A stretch of DNA of 16,566 nt, from positions 1 through 16,566 of the forward strand of contig DAOWFT010000111.1 of the NCBI GenBank assembly GCA_030637845.1. The letters run 5' to 3'. The translations under genes were made by a program, and so were the position numbers. Positions 5,921 through 13,731 of this stretch are shown one piece after another (the first letter of the stretch is position 1; each line of letters opens with the position of its first letter). The notes under the pieces are model-generated. The model saw only the letters and a list, made by a program, of their open reading frames with translations, had not been told where the DNA came from and did not search any database. The DNA is from Thalassospiraceae bacterium. Lineage in GTDB: Bacteria; Pseudomonadota; Alphaproteobacteria; Rhodospirillales; Magnetovibrionaceae.

Positions 5921-8296
5921 ATGGCTCTATTGTATCAGGGTGCGTTTGTGTCATGTTTGTTTGCACGCTCCGCCAAAAGAAGCGGAACTTATAAAGGTAG
6001 GGGGTTTTTGTTGCGTAGAGTTGTTTTTGTCTTGACCGCCATTTTACTGGCCTTCATGCCGGTATTCATGATGCCTGCTTCCCATGCGTACGCCCAAAGC
6101 GGTGGTGGTGTAATTCGTGAAATTGTAGTTGAGGGATCGGCTCGGGTAGAGCCGGAAACCATACGCTCGTACCTTTTGGTTCGCGAAGGCGATACCTTTG
6201 ATCCGCTTCGCGTAGACAGGTCGCTTAAATCGCTTTTTGCAACCGGACTTTTCGCCGATGTGGCCATATCTCGGAACCGGGACACCCTGGTGGTCAACGT
6301 GGTTGAAAACCCGGTTATCAACAGGATTGCATTTGAAGGCAACAAGCGCATCAAAGATGAAGAGCTGGCGGTAGAGATATCGTTAAAGCCGCGCCTTATT
6401 TATACCCGGACCAAGGTACAAAGCGATGTGAACCGCCTGCAGGATATCTATCGCCGCGAAGGAAGGTTTGCCGTCACCGTCGAGCCCAAAATAATTCAGC
6501 TGGAACAAAACCGCATAGATCTGGTTTATGAAATCAACGAAGGGGCCCTTGCCAAAGTTCAAAACATCAGGTTTATCGGCAATAATGATTTTGATGATGG
6601 CGATCTGCGCGATGTTATTCGCACGGTTGAAACGCGCTGGTATCGCTTTTTGTCATCCGATGATACCTACGATCCGGATCGCCTTACCTTTGACAGGGAA
6701 TTATTGCGTCACCATTACCTGAACAATGGCTATGCAGATTTTAATGTTCTTTCTGCAGTTGCGGAAATGACGCCCGACAGGCAGAATTTTTTCATTACTT
6801 TTACCGTTGAAGAAGGCGAACGTTATCGCTTTGGTGAAATAAGCACCAACGTGAACCTTAAAGATATGGAACCGGAAAGCATTGACGGTGTAATAAATAT
6901 TGAAAAGGGGGGGTGGTATGACGCAGAACAGGTTGATGTCGCAGTTAGCTCTCTTGTTGATGCCGTTGGTGCGCTTGGCTATGCCTTCGTTGAGGTAAGG
7001 CCAAAACCAAAACGTGATACCGAAAATCACGTTATCGACATTACTTTTGATATTGCGGATGGCCCAAGAATATTTGTTGAACGCATAAATATAATCGGAA
7101 ACTCGCGTACACTTGATGAGGTGATAAGGCGTGAGTTTCGTCTGGTCGAGGGTGATGCGTTTAATACCTCCAAGATATCCGACACATTTAAAAGAATAAA
7201 TGATCTGGATTTTTTCAAGAATGTTGAGATAAGCAATTCCCCCGGAAGTGCGCCCGACAAAAGCGTTGTGAGCGTTGCCGTTGAAGAAAAATCAACCGGG
7301 GCATTGTCGTTTGGTGTTGGCTACTCAACCGATAGCGGCCCACTGCTTGATATCGGGATTAAAGAAAGAAACCTGCTTGGTAAAGGCCAAAGCCTTAACC
7401 TCAACGGGGTACTGGCAGGTAACTCAAGCAGCATTAAACTAAGTTTTACCGAGCCATACTTTTTAAACAGAGAAGTTTCTGCTGGGTTTGATGTCTTTCA
7501 TTCCACCCTTGATATGCAAGATTCCAGCTCGTTTAGTTCGTCGCAAACCGGGCTTTCTCTGCGGGCGGGGTACCCGATTACCGAACTGCTTAGCCAAAGT
7601 TGGCGCTACACAATTAAATCAAGCGATATAAGCGACGTTCAAGACACGGCATCAGACTTTATCAAGGAGCAGGCCGGGAGCTCGCTCCATTCGGAAATTG
7701 GCCACATACTTTTTTATGACAAGAGAAATAGCAAAACCTCCCCGACTGACGGATATTTTGTGCGGATGAATAACGACCTTGCCGGACTGGGTGGTGATTC
7801 CAAATACCTCAAGAACCGCCTTGCCGCCGCAAGCTATCACCAGTTGGCAAAAGGGTGGATTTTATCGGTGTCGGGAAGTGTGGGCGTGGTAACCGGATTG
7901 GGCGAAGATGTAAGCGTTCTTGATAGATTTTCTCTTGGTGGTTCTAGCCTGCGCGGCTTTGCGGTTGGCGGGGTTGGCCCGCGCGACAAAACATCTCTGG
8001 ATTCCCTTGGTGGGGAATATATTTATAATGGCGGGCTTGATCTTGAGGTTCCGCTTGGCCTACCGCCAGAGATGGGGATTTCCGGCAAGCTTTTCACCGA
8101 TTTTGGCTCACTTACGGGAGTTAATCCATCCAGCAGCAATATCTACGAGGACAGCAATGTCCGTACCTCCGCTGGCGCAGGTATTTCATGGATTTCGCCA
8201 ATTGGCCCGATAAGTCTTGAGTACGGCATTCCCATAATGAAAGAAGACTATGATAAGCTTGAAAGCTTTCGCATTAGTTTTGGAACAAGATTTTAA
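5921..8296 (+). CDS. bamA: Outer membrane protein assembly factor BamA (Omp85)
   Basis: BamA is the central, essential pore of the Bam complex, which folds and inserts beta-barrel proteins into the outer membrane. From the ATG at 5921 the product has 791 residues. A hydrophobic signal segment is at 34-53, with a likely signal peptidase I site after AYA (residue 58). Five POTRA domains follow at roughly 64-131, 132-211, 212-300, 301-380 and 381-457. The 16-strand barrel occupies the rest. LRGF at 677-680 matches the (V/L)RGF motif of barrel loop 6, and the chain ends SFGTRF, with the terminal phenylalanine of outer-membrane barrels. The start is ambiguous. ATG 5921 has AAAGGG 5 bases upstream but puts 30 extra residues before the signal. 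TTG 6008 or 6011 follows AAAGGTAGGGGG and would give a standard 28-29-residue signal peptide. Confidence 0.96.
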   Translation: MALLYQGAFVSCLFARSAKRSGTYKGRGFLLRRVVFVLTAILLAFMPVFMMPASHAYAQSGGGVIREIVVEGSARVEPETIRSYLLVREGDTFDPLRVDRSLKSLFATGLFADVAISRNRDTLVVNVVENPVINRIAFEGNKRIKDEELAVEISLKPRLIYTRTKVQSDVNRLQDIYRREGRFAVTVEPKIIQLEQNRIDLVYEINEGALAKVQNIRFIGNNDFDDGDLRDVIRTVETRWYRFLSSDDTYDPDRLTFDRELLRHHYLNNGYADFNVLSAVAEMTPDRQNFFITFTVEEGERYRFGEISTNVNLKDMEPESIDGVINIEKGGWYDAEQVDVAVSSLVDAVGALGYAFVEVRPKPKRDTENHVIDITFDIADGPRIFVERINIIGNSRTLDEVIRREFRLVEGDAFNTSKISDTFKRINDLDFFKNVEISNSPGSAPDKSVVSVAVEEKSTGALSFGVGYSTDSGPLLDIGIKERNLLGKGQSLNLNGVLAGNSSSIKLSFTEPYFLNREVSAGFDVFHSTLDMQDSSSFSSSQTGLSLRAGYPITELLSQSWRYTIKSSDISDVQDTASDFIKEQAGSSLHSEIGHILFYDKRNSKTSPTDGYFVRMNNDLAGLGGDSKYLKNRLAAASYHQLAKGWILSVSGSVGVVTGLGEDVSVLDRFSLGGSSLRGFAVGGVGPRDKTSLDSLGGEYIYNGGLDLEVPLGLPPEMGISGKLFTDFGSLTGVNPSSSNIYEDSNVRTSAGAGISWISPIGPISLEYGIPIMKEDYDKLESFRISFGTRF
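5993..6013 (+). promoter_or_regulatory. Internal ribosome binding site and TTG start candidate in bamA
   Basis: AAAGGTAGGGGG at 5993-6004 is a strong Shine-Dalgarno-like stretch lying 3 bases before TTG 6008-6010 and 6 bases before TTG 6011-6013, both in the bamA frame. Initiation at either TTG gives M-(L)-RRVVFVLTAILLAF, a normal n-region and h-region for a Sec signal peptide. I favour this start over the annotated ATG, but the choice is unproven. Confidence 0.5.
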
Positions 8297-8320
8297 ATAT
8301 TACTTTTTCAGGAGATTAAC

Positions 8321-8914
8321 TTGAAAACCTTAGCTCATGTAGTTTCTGCCGTGTTGCTAGCTGCCGGTGTTGCGCTGTTTTTCCCGCATATTTCAATGGC
8401 ACAAACACCGGCCACTGGCGAAGGCGCCAAGAAAACCGAAGTATTTATCAAGGTCGGTATAATAAATATCGAAGGTGTGCGGGCAAACTCATCTGCGGTA
8501 AAAAATATTCGCAAGCAAATTACAAAGTTCAGAAATGACATTCAGTCGGTTATACAAAAAGAAGAAACAGACCTCAGAAAAGCCAACAATGAACTTGCCC
8601 GTCAACGCACAATACTTTCCCCCGACGCTTTTAACGCTGAGAGGATAAAGTTTGAAAAACGCCTTTCTGCGCTGCAAAAGCGTGTTCAGGATTCAAAACA
8701 ATCTTTGGGAAGGGTGCAATCTGAAGCCACGGCAAAGGTCGACAAGGCAATACTTGAGGTAATTCAGAAAATAATTGTGGAAGACGGATATACGCTGATT
8801 TTAAAAAAATCAGCTACAATAGCCAACGCGCAGGTTCTTGACCTTACTTCCGATGTTCTTGGACGTCTCGATAAGAACCTTCCTGCGGTTAAGGTATCGA
8901 ACCCAGGCAAATGA
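8321..8914 (+). CDS. skp: Skp/OmpH-family periplasmic chaperone
   Basis: Skp-type proteins are periplasmic trimers that hold unfolded outer-membrane proteins in a clamp of coiled-coil arms on their way to BamA. The 197-residue product begins with a signal peptide (residues 1-27, cleavage after SMA, mature start QTPATG). A short beta segment (VGIINIEGVRANS) follows, then a long charged helical region, about 60-150, rich in K, R, E and Q with heptad-like spacing, which forms the arms. The C-terminal strand region includes GYTLILKKSATIANAQVLDLT. The start is TTG at 8321, well supported by AGGAG at 8310-8314 with a 6-base spacer and by the proper signal peptide. Position directly after bamA and before lpxD matches the conserved bamA-skp-lpxD order. 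Confidence 0.92.
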   Translation: MKTLAHVVSAVLLAAGVALFFPHISMAQTPATGEGAKKTEVFIKVGIINIEGVRANSSAVKNIRKQITKFRNDIQSVIQKEETDLRKANNELARQRTILSPDAFNAERIKFEKRLSALQKRVQDSKQSLGRVQSEATAKVDKAILEVIQKIIVEDGYTLILKKSATIANAQVLDLTSDVLGRLDKNLPAVKVSNPGK

Positions 8915-8936
8915 GATGTGGTCAGGAGATTAAGTA

Positions 8937-9968
8937 ATGGCTGATCCGGTTTTTTTTAATCGAGCAGGGCCTTTCCCCCTTCATGAACTGGCTGTTATAG
9001 CCGAAGCAGAAATTCATGGCACAGATGATAAAAGCATTACGTTTGAAGACGTGGCGGCCATCAATAGCGCAGGCAAAGGCGACATCAGCTTTCTTGATAA
9101 CAAAAAATACATAGAAGCCTTTACCAAAAGCAACGCCGGCGCGTGCATTGTTCATCCGGATTATGTGTCGCGTGCACCGGATGGAATGGTCTTGCTTGTT
9201 ACGGATAAACCTTATCAAGCATATGCCAGAGTAGCGCAGGCATTTTATCCGGCTCAGGCCCTTGAAGAAAAAATATCAAAAAACGCCAACATTGATAAAA
9301 CCGCAACTATTGGTAACGGCTGCAGGGTTGAGGACGGTGCTTATGTTGGTGCGGGCGCGGTCATCGGCAATGGTACATCAATTGGGCATGGAAGCTATGT
9401 TGGCCCCGGCGTGAAGCTGGGCGAAGGCTGTATGGTGGCGACCGGGGTGACCGTGCAATACGCATTTATTGGAAACGGCTGTATCTTGCATCCCGGTGTT
9501 CGCATCGGGCAGGACGGTTTTGGTTTTGCACCGGGTGGCCCACCCGAAGGGCATATTAAGGTGCCGCAACTGGGCCGGGTAATTATCGGGGATATGGTCG
9601 AAATTGGAGCAAATACCACCATAGATCGCGGGGCGGGGCCGGACACCATAATCGGTGACGGAACTAAAATTGATAACCTTGTTCAGATAGGCCATAACGT
9701 TGAAATAGGAATGGGCTGCTTCGTGGCCGGTCTTGTCGGAATATCAGGCAGCACCAAGGTCGGAAATTTTGTTATGCTTGGCGGACAGTCGGGTTTTGCC
9801 GGTCACATTAGCATCGGTGATGGCGCGCAAATTGCCGCACAAAGTGGCATTATGCGTGATGTAGAGCCGGGTGCCAGACTGGTAGGCACGCCGGCAATAC
9901 CGCACCGCGAATTTTTTCGTCAGGTTGCGGCTTTATCAAAACTTATTAAATCAAAAAAGGAATCCTGA
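8937..9968 (+). CDS. lpxD: UDP-3-O-(3-hydroxyacyl)glucosamine N-acyltransferase
   Basis: LpxD transfers a 3-hydroxyacyl chain from ACP to the 2-amino group of UDP-3-O-acylglucosamine, the third step of lipid A synthesis, in the cytoplasm. The 343-residue product has an N-terminal uridine-binding domain (about 1-110). A left-handed beta-helix follows, built from hexapeptide repeats such as IGNGCR, VGAGAV, IGNGTS and IGDGTK (about 115-310), and the chain ends in a helix (324-341). The catalytic histidine is H253 in VQIGHNVEIG; H290 in GFAGH is also conserved in the family. QDGFGFAP at 192-199 is a typical LpxD signature. The ATG has AGGAG at 8924-8928, 8 bases upstream. It pairs with fabZ and lpxA downstream, which share the acyl-ACP substrate pool. 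Confidence 0.96.
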   Translation: MADPVFFNRAGPFPLHELAVIAEAEIHGTDDKSITFEDVAAINSAGKGDISFLDNKKYIEAFTKSNAGACIVHPDYVSRAPDGMVLLVTDKPYQAYARVAQAFYPAQALEEKISKNANIDKTATIGNGCRVEDGAYVGAGAVIGNGTSIGHGSYVGPGVKLGEGCMVATGVTVQYAFIGNGCILHPGVRIGQDGFGFAPGGPPEGHIKVPQLGRVIIGDMVEIGANTTIDRGAGPDTIIGDGTKIDNLVQIGHNVEIGMGCFVAGLVGISGSTKVGNFVMLGGQSGFAGHISIGDGAQIAAQSGIMRDVEPGARLVGTPAIPHREFFRQVAALSKLIKSKKES

Positions 9969-9970
9969 CA

Positions 9971-10423
9971 TTGAGTCTCGAAACAACTTTAGACCAAAAC
10001 AGAATCAAGGACATGATCCCGCATCGTGATCCATTTCTGCTGATAGACCGGATTGAGGATTTAAAACCTGATGTATCGGCGGTTGGAATAAAAAATGTTA
10101 CCGGTGATGAGGATTTTTTCCGTGGGCATTTTCCCGGCCATCCTGTTATGCCCGGCGTTTTAATCGTTGAGGCAATGGCACAAACCGCCGGGGTGCTGGT
10201 CGTTGCCTCACTGGGCAGCGATGCCGAAGGCAAGCTGGTTTATTTTATGACCGTTGATTCGGCGCGTTTCAGAAAACCGGTTGTGCCCGGGTGCGTTCTT
10301 GAATTGAATGTCGAACTAATAAGATCAAAAAGAAATGTTTATAAATTTAGTGGCAAGGCCATGGTCGATGGAAAGCTGGTTTCTCAAGCCGTATTTTCAG
10401 CAATGATTATGGATAGGGAATAA
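9971..10423 (+). CDS. fabZ: 3-hydroxyacyl-[acyl-carrier-protein] dehydratase FabZ
   Basis: FabZ dehydrates 3-hydroxyacyl-ACP to trans-2-enoyl-ACP in fatty acid elongation. It competes with LpxA and LpxD for hydroxyacyl-ACP and so balances phospholipid against lipid A supply. The 150-residue product has the single hot-dog fold. IPHRDPFLLIDRI (16-28) and GHFPGHPVMPGVLIVEAMAQ (52-71) are diagnostic. Catalytic H53 and E67 are separated by 14 residues, as in characterised FabZ enzymes. The start is TTG at 9971, 2 bases after the lpxD stop. It is supported by AAGGA at 9957-9961 with a 9-base spacer and by absence of a better ATG upstream of the conserved region. It sits between lpxD and lpxA as in many proteobacteria. 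Confidence 0.95.
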   Translation: MSLETTLDQNRIKDMIPHRDPFLLIDRIEDLKPDVSAVGIKNVTGDEDFFRGHFPGHPVMPGVLIVEAMAQTAGVLVVASLGSDAEGKLVYFMTVDSARFRKPVVPGCVLELNVELIRSKRNVYKFSGKAMVDGKLVSQAVFSAMIMDRE

Positions 10424-10431
10424 CAATAATA

Positions 10432-11232
10432 ATGACAAACATTCATCCCACGGCAATAGTTGAAGACGGCGCAAAAATAGGCGATGAGGTAGAGATTGGC
10501 CCCTATTCGGTTATTGGCCCCAACGTAACAATCGAAAGCGGCGTTAAAATATTTTCCCACGTTGTTGTTGGTGGGGTTACCTCCATTGGCAGCGGAACCC
10601 GTATATTTCCGTTTGCTTCCATCGGTTCCGAACCGCAGGATCTAAAATATGGGGGCGAGGTATCGCGCTTGGAAATTGGTTCAAACAACACAATCCGCGA
10701 ACACGTAACCATGAACCCCGGCACCGAAGGCGGCGGATTATTGACCAAGGTTGGCGACAATTGCTTGTTTATGGTTGGCGCACATGTTGCCCATGACTGT
10801 CAGATTGGCAATAACGTAATTTTGGTAAACAATGCCACCCTTGCTGGGCACGTAGAGGTCGGTGAGTTTGCAATTATTGGCGGCCTTTCCGCCGTTCACC
10901 AATTTGCCCGCATCGGCAAACATGCGATGCTTGGCGGTATGAGCGGCGCCGAAAGCGATGTCATACCCTATGGAATGGTTATTGGTAATCGTGGTGGCCT
11001 TTCCGGGCTTAACCTTGTTGGTATCAAACGCCGTGGTTTTGATCGTGAAACAATACATTCATTGCGCAATGCCTATCGTTTGCTATTTGCCAACGAAGGA
11101 ACCATGGCTGAACGCATTAAGGACGTAGCGGAAATGTTCAAAGAAGTTGAGCCGGTGATGGAAATAATAGAATTCGTCACCACAGATAGCTCCAGATCTT
11201 TCTGCCAGCCGAAGTCGGAAGATGGCTCCTGA
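10432..11232 (+). CDS. lpxA: UDP-N-acetylglucosamine O-acyltransferase
   Basis: LpxA catalyses the first step of lipid A synthesis, moving a 3-hydroxyacyl group from ACP to the 3-OH of UDP-GlcNAc. The 266-residue product begins IHPTAIVEDGAKIGDEVEIG, the expected opening of the hexapeptide-repeat beta-helix, which runs to about residue 190. The catalytic histidine is H121 in GAHVAHDCQIGNN. IGSEPQDLKYGGE (64-76) and IREHVTMNPGT (88-98) are substrate-site signatures. The helical C-terminal part follows (RRGFDRETIHSLRNAYRLLF). The ATG lies 8 bases after the fabZ stop, with AGGGA 12 bases upstream, a long spacer. The 3' end overlaps lpxI by 11 bases. Acyl-chain preference cannot be read with confidence from the sequence. 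Confidence 0.96.
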   Translation: MTNIHPTAIVEDGAKIGDEVEIGPYSVIGPNVTIESGVKIFSHVVVGGVTSIGSGTRIFPFASIGSEPQDLKYGGEVSRLEIGSNNTIREHVTMNPGTEGGGLLTKVGDNCLFMVGAHVAHDCQIGNNVILVNNATLAGHVEVGEFAIIGGLSAVHQFARIGKHAMLGGMSGAESDVIPYGMVIGNRGGLSGLNLVGIKRRGFDRETIHSLRNAYRLLFANEGTMAERIKDVAEMFKEVEPVMEIIEFVTTDSSRSFCQPKSEDGS

Positions 11233-12100
11233 TAGCAACCATAAAATAGGTATAATAGCGGGCGGTGGCGAACTGCCCCGCAAGCTTATTTATGCCTGTA
11301 AAAAAAATAATCAGGATTTTCATGTTATCGCCTTTAAGGGCCAGACCGACAAGGAAACCACGCAGGGCATTCCCGATAAATGCGACTGGTTGCGCCTTGG
11401 GGCGATTGGTAAAGCCATAGATATTTTAAAAAGCCAAAATTGCAAAGAACTGGTAATGGGCGGAACAATTCGCCGTCCGGGTATTGGGGCACTGTTGCCC
11501 GACGCCAGAACGGCAAAATTTTTTCTTAAAACCGGGGCAATGGCCTTGGGCGATGACGGTTTGCTTTCGGCAATAGTTAAAACGCTGGAAGAAGACGATG
11601 GCTTTCGGATAATCGGTGTTCATAATGTACTGCCGGAACTTCTGGCACCTATTGGTGTTTTGGGGGGGGTAAGCCCCAGCGACGAAAACATGAGCGATAT
11701 ATCCACCGCCATTCACGCCGCACTTGACCTTGGGCGCAAAGATTTAGGGCAAGGCGCGGTTGTAAGTAATGGCAAAATAATCGCACTGGAAGAAAAAGAC
11801 GGAACCGATGCCATGCTGGCCCGTATTGAAAAAATGCAAATTGATGGCGGCGGTGTTCTGGTAAAGGTTGTCAAACCGGGGCAGGAGCGTCGAGTTGAGC
11901 TACCGACCATAGGTGTTGATACGGTCACCGCGGTAGCTGCGGCAAAACTGGGCGGCATTGGAATAGAGGCCGGTGGTGCAATAATTGTCGAGCGTGAAAA
12001 AGTAATAACCGCCGCAAACAATGCGGGAGTATTTATAATCGGACTGGATCCATCTGAATTTAATGGGCCTAATGGGCCCAATGGAACTGTTGGTAAATAA
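11222..12100 (+). CDS. lpxI: UDP-2,3-diacylglucosamine pyrophosphatase LpxI (DUF1009)
   Basis: LpxI hydrolyses UDP-2,3-diacylglucosamine to lipid X plus UMP, the fourth step of lipid A synthesis. It is unrelated to LpxH and attacks the other phosphorus atom; it was first characterised in Caulobacter. The 292-residue product opens with KIGIIAGGGELP (8-19). GGTIRRPG is at 80-87, DDGLLSAIVKTLEEDDGF at 111-128 and EKDGTDAMLARI at 191-202. VELPTIGVDTV at 225-235 contains D233, which I infer corresponds to the conserved catalytic aspartate. IGIEAGGAIIVEREK follows. It starts inside the last codons of lpxA (11-base overlap, different frame) and ends 2 bases before lpxB, consistent with tight coupling. 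The C-terminus carries a short NGP repeat outside the conserved fold. No lpxH is present in the window. Confidence 0.95.
   Translation: MAPDSNHKIGIIAGGGELPRKLIYACKKNNQDFHVIAFKGQTDKETTQGIPDKCDWLRLGAIGKAIDILKSQNCKELVMGGTIRRPGIGALLPDARTAKFFLKTGAMALGDDGLLSAIVKTLEEDDGFRIIGVHNVLPELLAPIGVLGGVSPSDENMSDISTAIHAALDLGRKDLGQGAVVSNGKIIALEEKDGTDAMLARIEKMQIDGGGVLVKVVKPGQERRVELPTIGVDTVTAVAAAKLGGIGIEAGGAIIVEREKVITAANNAGVFIIGLDPSEFNGPNGPNGTVGK
12062..12088 (+). repeat. Short 9-bp tandem repeat at the 3' end of lpxI
   Basis: AATGGGCCT (12062-12070) is followed by AATGGGCCC (12071-12079) and a degenerate third unit, AATGGAACT (12080-12088). The frame reads NGPNGPNGT close to the LpxI C-terminus. It is in frame and lies outside recognisable catalytic motifs. 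Confidence 0.7.
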
Positions 12101-12102
12101 AT

Positions 12103-13308
12103 ATGAAAAACCAAAACCCTATACCAACAGTGTTTATAATTGCCGGTGAGGCATCCGGTGACGCCCTCGGTGCAAACCTGATAAAGGCGTTGATAAAAAA
12201 AACCGGGGGCAAAATAAGCTTTTCAGGTATTGGTGGTGAAAAAATTGAATCCGCTGGTTCTGAAATGGGCATGAAAAGTATATTTCCCATGTCCGAGCTT
12301 TCGGTTATGGGCTTTACCGAGGTATTGCCGAAAATACCAAATCTGCTCAGACGAATAAATCAAACCGTTGAGGAGGTTGAACGCATATGTCCGGATGTGG
12401 TGGTTACAATTGATGCCCCTGATTTTGTATTCAGGGTCGCTAAAAAACTTAAAAAACGTAGCCCGGACATTCCAATTGTTCATTATGTTGCGCCAAGCGT
12501 CTGGGCATGGCGTCCGGGCAGGGCAAAAAAAATAGCCGGTTTTTTAGATCACCTGCTTTGCCTTTTGCCGTTTGAGCCAAAATATTTTAAAGCCGTTGGG
12601 TTGCCCGCAACATTTGTCGGCCATCCGGTTGTTGAAAGCGGACTTGGTGGAGGTGATGGCGATGGTTTCAGGCAGCGTCACCAAATTTCTGAATTTGCGC
12701 CACTGCTGGCAGTGTTACCGGGAAGCCGAATGGGGGAAATCTCACGCTTGATCCCTGTTTTTGGCGATACGCTGGGATTGTTGAAAAAAACCCATCCCGA
12801 ACTTGAGGCGGTGGTGGTTACGCTTTCGGGGTTGCGCGAGCATGTTTTGCCCGCCACTAAAAACTGGCCGGTCCGGGTAAGCATCGTTGGCGAAGATGAA
12901 AAGGGAGATGCCTTTTCAGCCTGCGACGCGGCGCTGGCGGCCAGTGGAACGGTCTCGCTAGAGCTGGCATTAGCTCAGGTGCCATCGGTTATTGGCTATC
13001 GTTTTGGCCCATTAACCGCGCTTATCGCCAAGCGCGTAATAAAGGCCAAATATGCAAACATTGTTAATCTGGTGCTGGACCGTCCGGCCATCCCCGAGCT
13101 TTTGCTTGAAAAATGTCAACCTCAAATGCTTGCCAAAGAAATAACAAAACTTTTAGACGATCAAAGCGCCAGGTCGGAACAACGCAAGGCCTATGTCGAT
13201 GCCATGGCAACCCTTGGGTTTGGTGGCTCGTCCCCGGGCGAGCGTTCGGCCGATGTGGTTCTTGGTGTTATTTCCGACAGTTTGAACAAACAACAAGCCA
13301 AAAAATAA
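12103..13308 (+). CDS. lpxB: Lipid-A-disaccharide synthase
   Basis: LpxB is a peripheral inner-membrane glycosyltransferase (family GT19) that joins lipid X to UDP-2,3-diacylglucosamine, forming the beta-1,6 disaccharide of lipid A. The 401-residue product has the N-terminal signature AGEASGD at 14-20. Other family landmarks are IDAPDFVFRVAK (103-114), HYVAPSVWAWRPGR (127-140), FVGHPVVE (171-178), LPGSRMGEI (205-213), ASGTVSLELAL (280-290) and KYANIVNLVL. The start follows the lpxI stop by 2 bases. The upstream region has no clear Shine-Dalgarno sequence, suggesting translation by re-initiation from lpxI. LpxI makes its substrate, so the adjacency is functional. The residues before GFRQRHQISE are unusually glycine-rich (GLGGGDGDG), which looks like a loop. 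Confidence 0.96.
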   Translation: MKNQNPIPTVFIIAGEASGDALGANLIKALIKKTGGKISFSGIGGEKIESAGSEMGMKSIFPMSELSVMGFTEVLPKIPNLLRRINQTVEEVERICPDVVVTIDAPDFVFRVAKKLKKRSPDIPIVHYVAPSVWAWRPGRAKKIAGFLDHLLCLLPFEPKYFKAVGLPATFVGHPVVESGLGGGDGDGFRQRHQISEFAPLLAVLPGSRMGEISRLIPVFGDTLGLLKKTHPELEAVVVTLSGLREHVLPATKNWPVRVSIVGEDEKGDAFSACDAALAASGTVSLELALAQVPSVIGYRFGPLTALIAKRVIKAKYANIVNLVLDRPAIPELLLEKCQPQMLAKEITKLLDDQSARSEQRKAYVDAMATLGFGGSSPGERSADVVLGVISDSLNKQQAKK

Positions 13309-13320
13309 AAGGATCATCAA

Positions 13321-13722
13321 ATGAATGAACAGTCATTTCGTTTTTTGCACACCATGATACGGGTTAGGGATTTAGATAAATCCATTGATTTTTACACCCG
13401 TCATCTGGGAATGGATGTGCTTAGGCGCACCGATTACGCGGAAGGAAAGTTCACCCTTGTCTTTGTCGGTTATGGTAATGAAACCGACAGCACGGTTATT
13501 GAGCTAACCCACAATTGGGATCAAGAAGAAGATTACAATTTGGGAGATGGATTTGGTCATCTGGCCATTGCCGTTCCGGATATTTATTCTGCCTGCGATA
13601 AAATGGAAAAAGAGGGCGTGTCAATACCGCGCCCACCGGGGCCGATGAAACACGGAACCACGGTAATCGCCTTTATCGAAGATCCAGACGGCTACAAGAT
13701 AGAACTTATCGAGAAAAAATAA
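13321..13722 (+). CDS. gloA: Lactoylglutathione lyase (glyoxalase I)
   Basis: Glyoxalase I isomerises the hemithioacetal of methylglyoxal and glutathione to S-lactoylglutathione, detoxifying a by-product of glycolysis. The 133-residue product is a vicinal-oxygen-chelate protein of the short, bacterial metal-dependent type. The four expected ligands are present: H10 in FLHTMIRV, E61 in VIELTHNW, H80 in GFGHLAIAV and E128 in GYKIELIEK. FYTRHLGMDVLRR and KHGTTVIAFIEDPDGYKIE closely resemble the E. coli enzyme as I recall it. The length matches short GloA proteins lacking the inserts of zinc-dependent forms, so nickel or cobalt is the likelier metal (inference). The ATG has AAAGGA at 13308-13313, 7 bases upstream. 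It lies 12 bases after lpxB and ends 2 bases from the convergent gltA stop. Confidence 0.93.
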   Translation: MNEQSFRFLHTMIRVRDLDKSIDFYTRHLGMDVLRRTDYAEGKFTLVFVGYGNETDSTVIELTHNWDQEEDYNLGDGFGHLAIAVPDIYSACDKMEKEGVSIPRPPGPMKHGTTVIAFIEDPDGYKIELIEKK

Positions 13723-13731
13723 TCTTATTTT
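13716..13731. other. Palindrome spanning the convergent gloA and gltA stop codons
   Basis: AAAATAA (13716-13722), a 2-base centre TC, then TTATTTT (13725-13731) form a perfect 7-bp inverted repeat. Its two halves contain the TAA stops of gloA (+) and gltA (-). Short A/T runs outside (AGAAAAA 13712-13718 and TTTTTCT 13734-13740) are also complementary. The stem is AT-only, so it would be weak as an intrinsic terminator, although each strand has a U-rich tract after it. I see no better terminator for either transcript. Confidence 0.55.

Noticed and set aside
5989..6354. Minus-strand open frame opposite the bamA 5' region (121 residues)
   Set aside because: No recognisable motif, and it lies antisense to conserved POTRA-coding sequence.
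11713..12114. Minus-strand open frame opposite lpxI (133 residues)
   Set aside because: Proline, serine and threonine-rich shadow translation of lpxI; no independent evidence for a gene.
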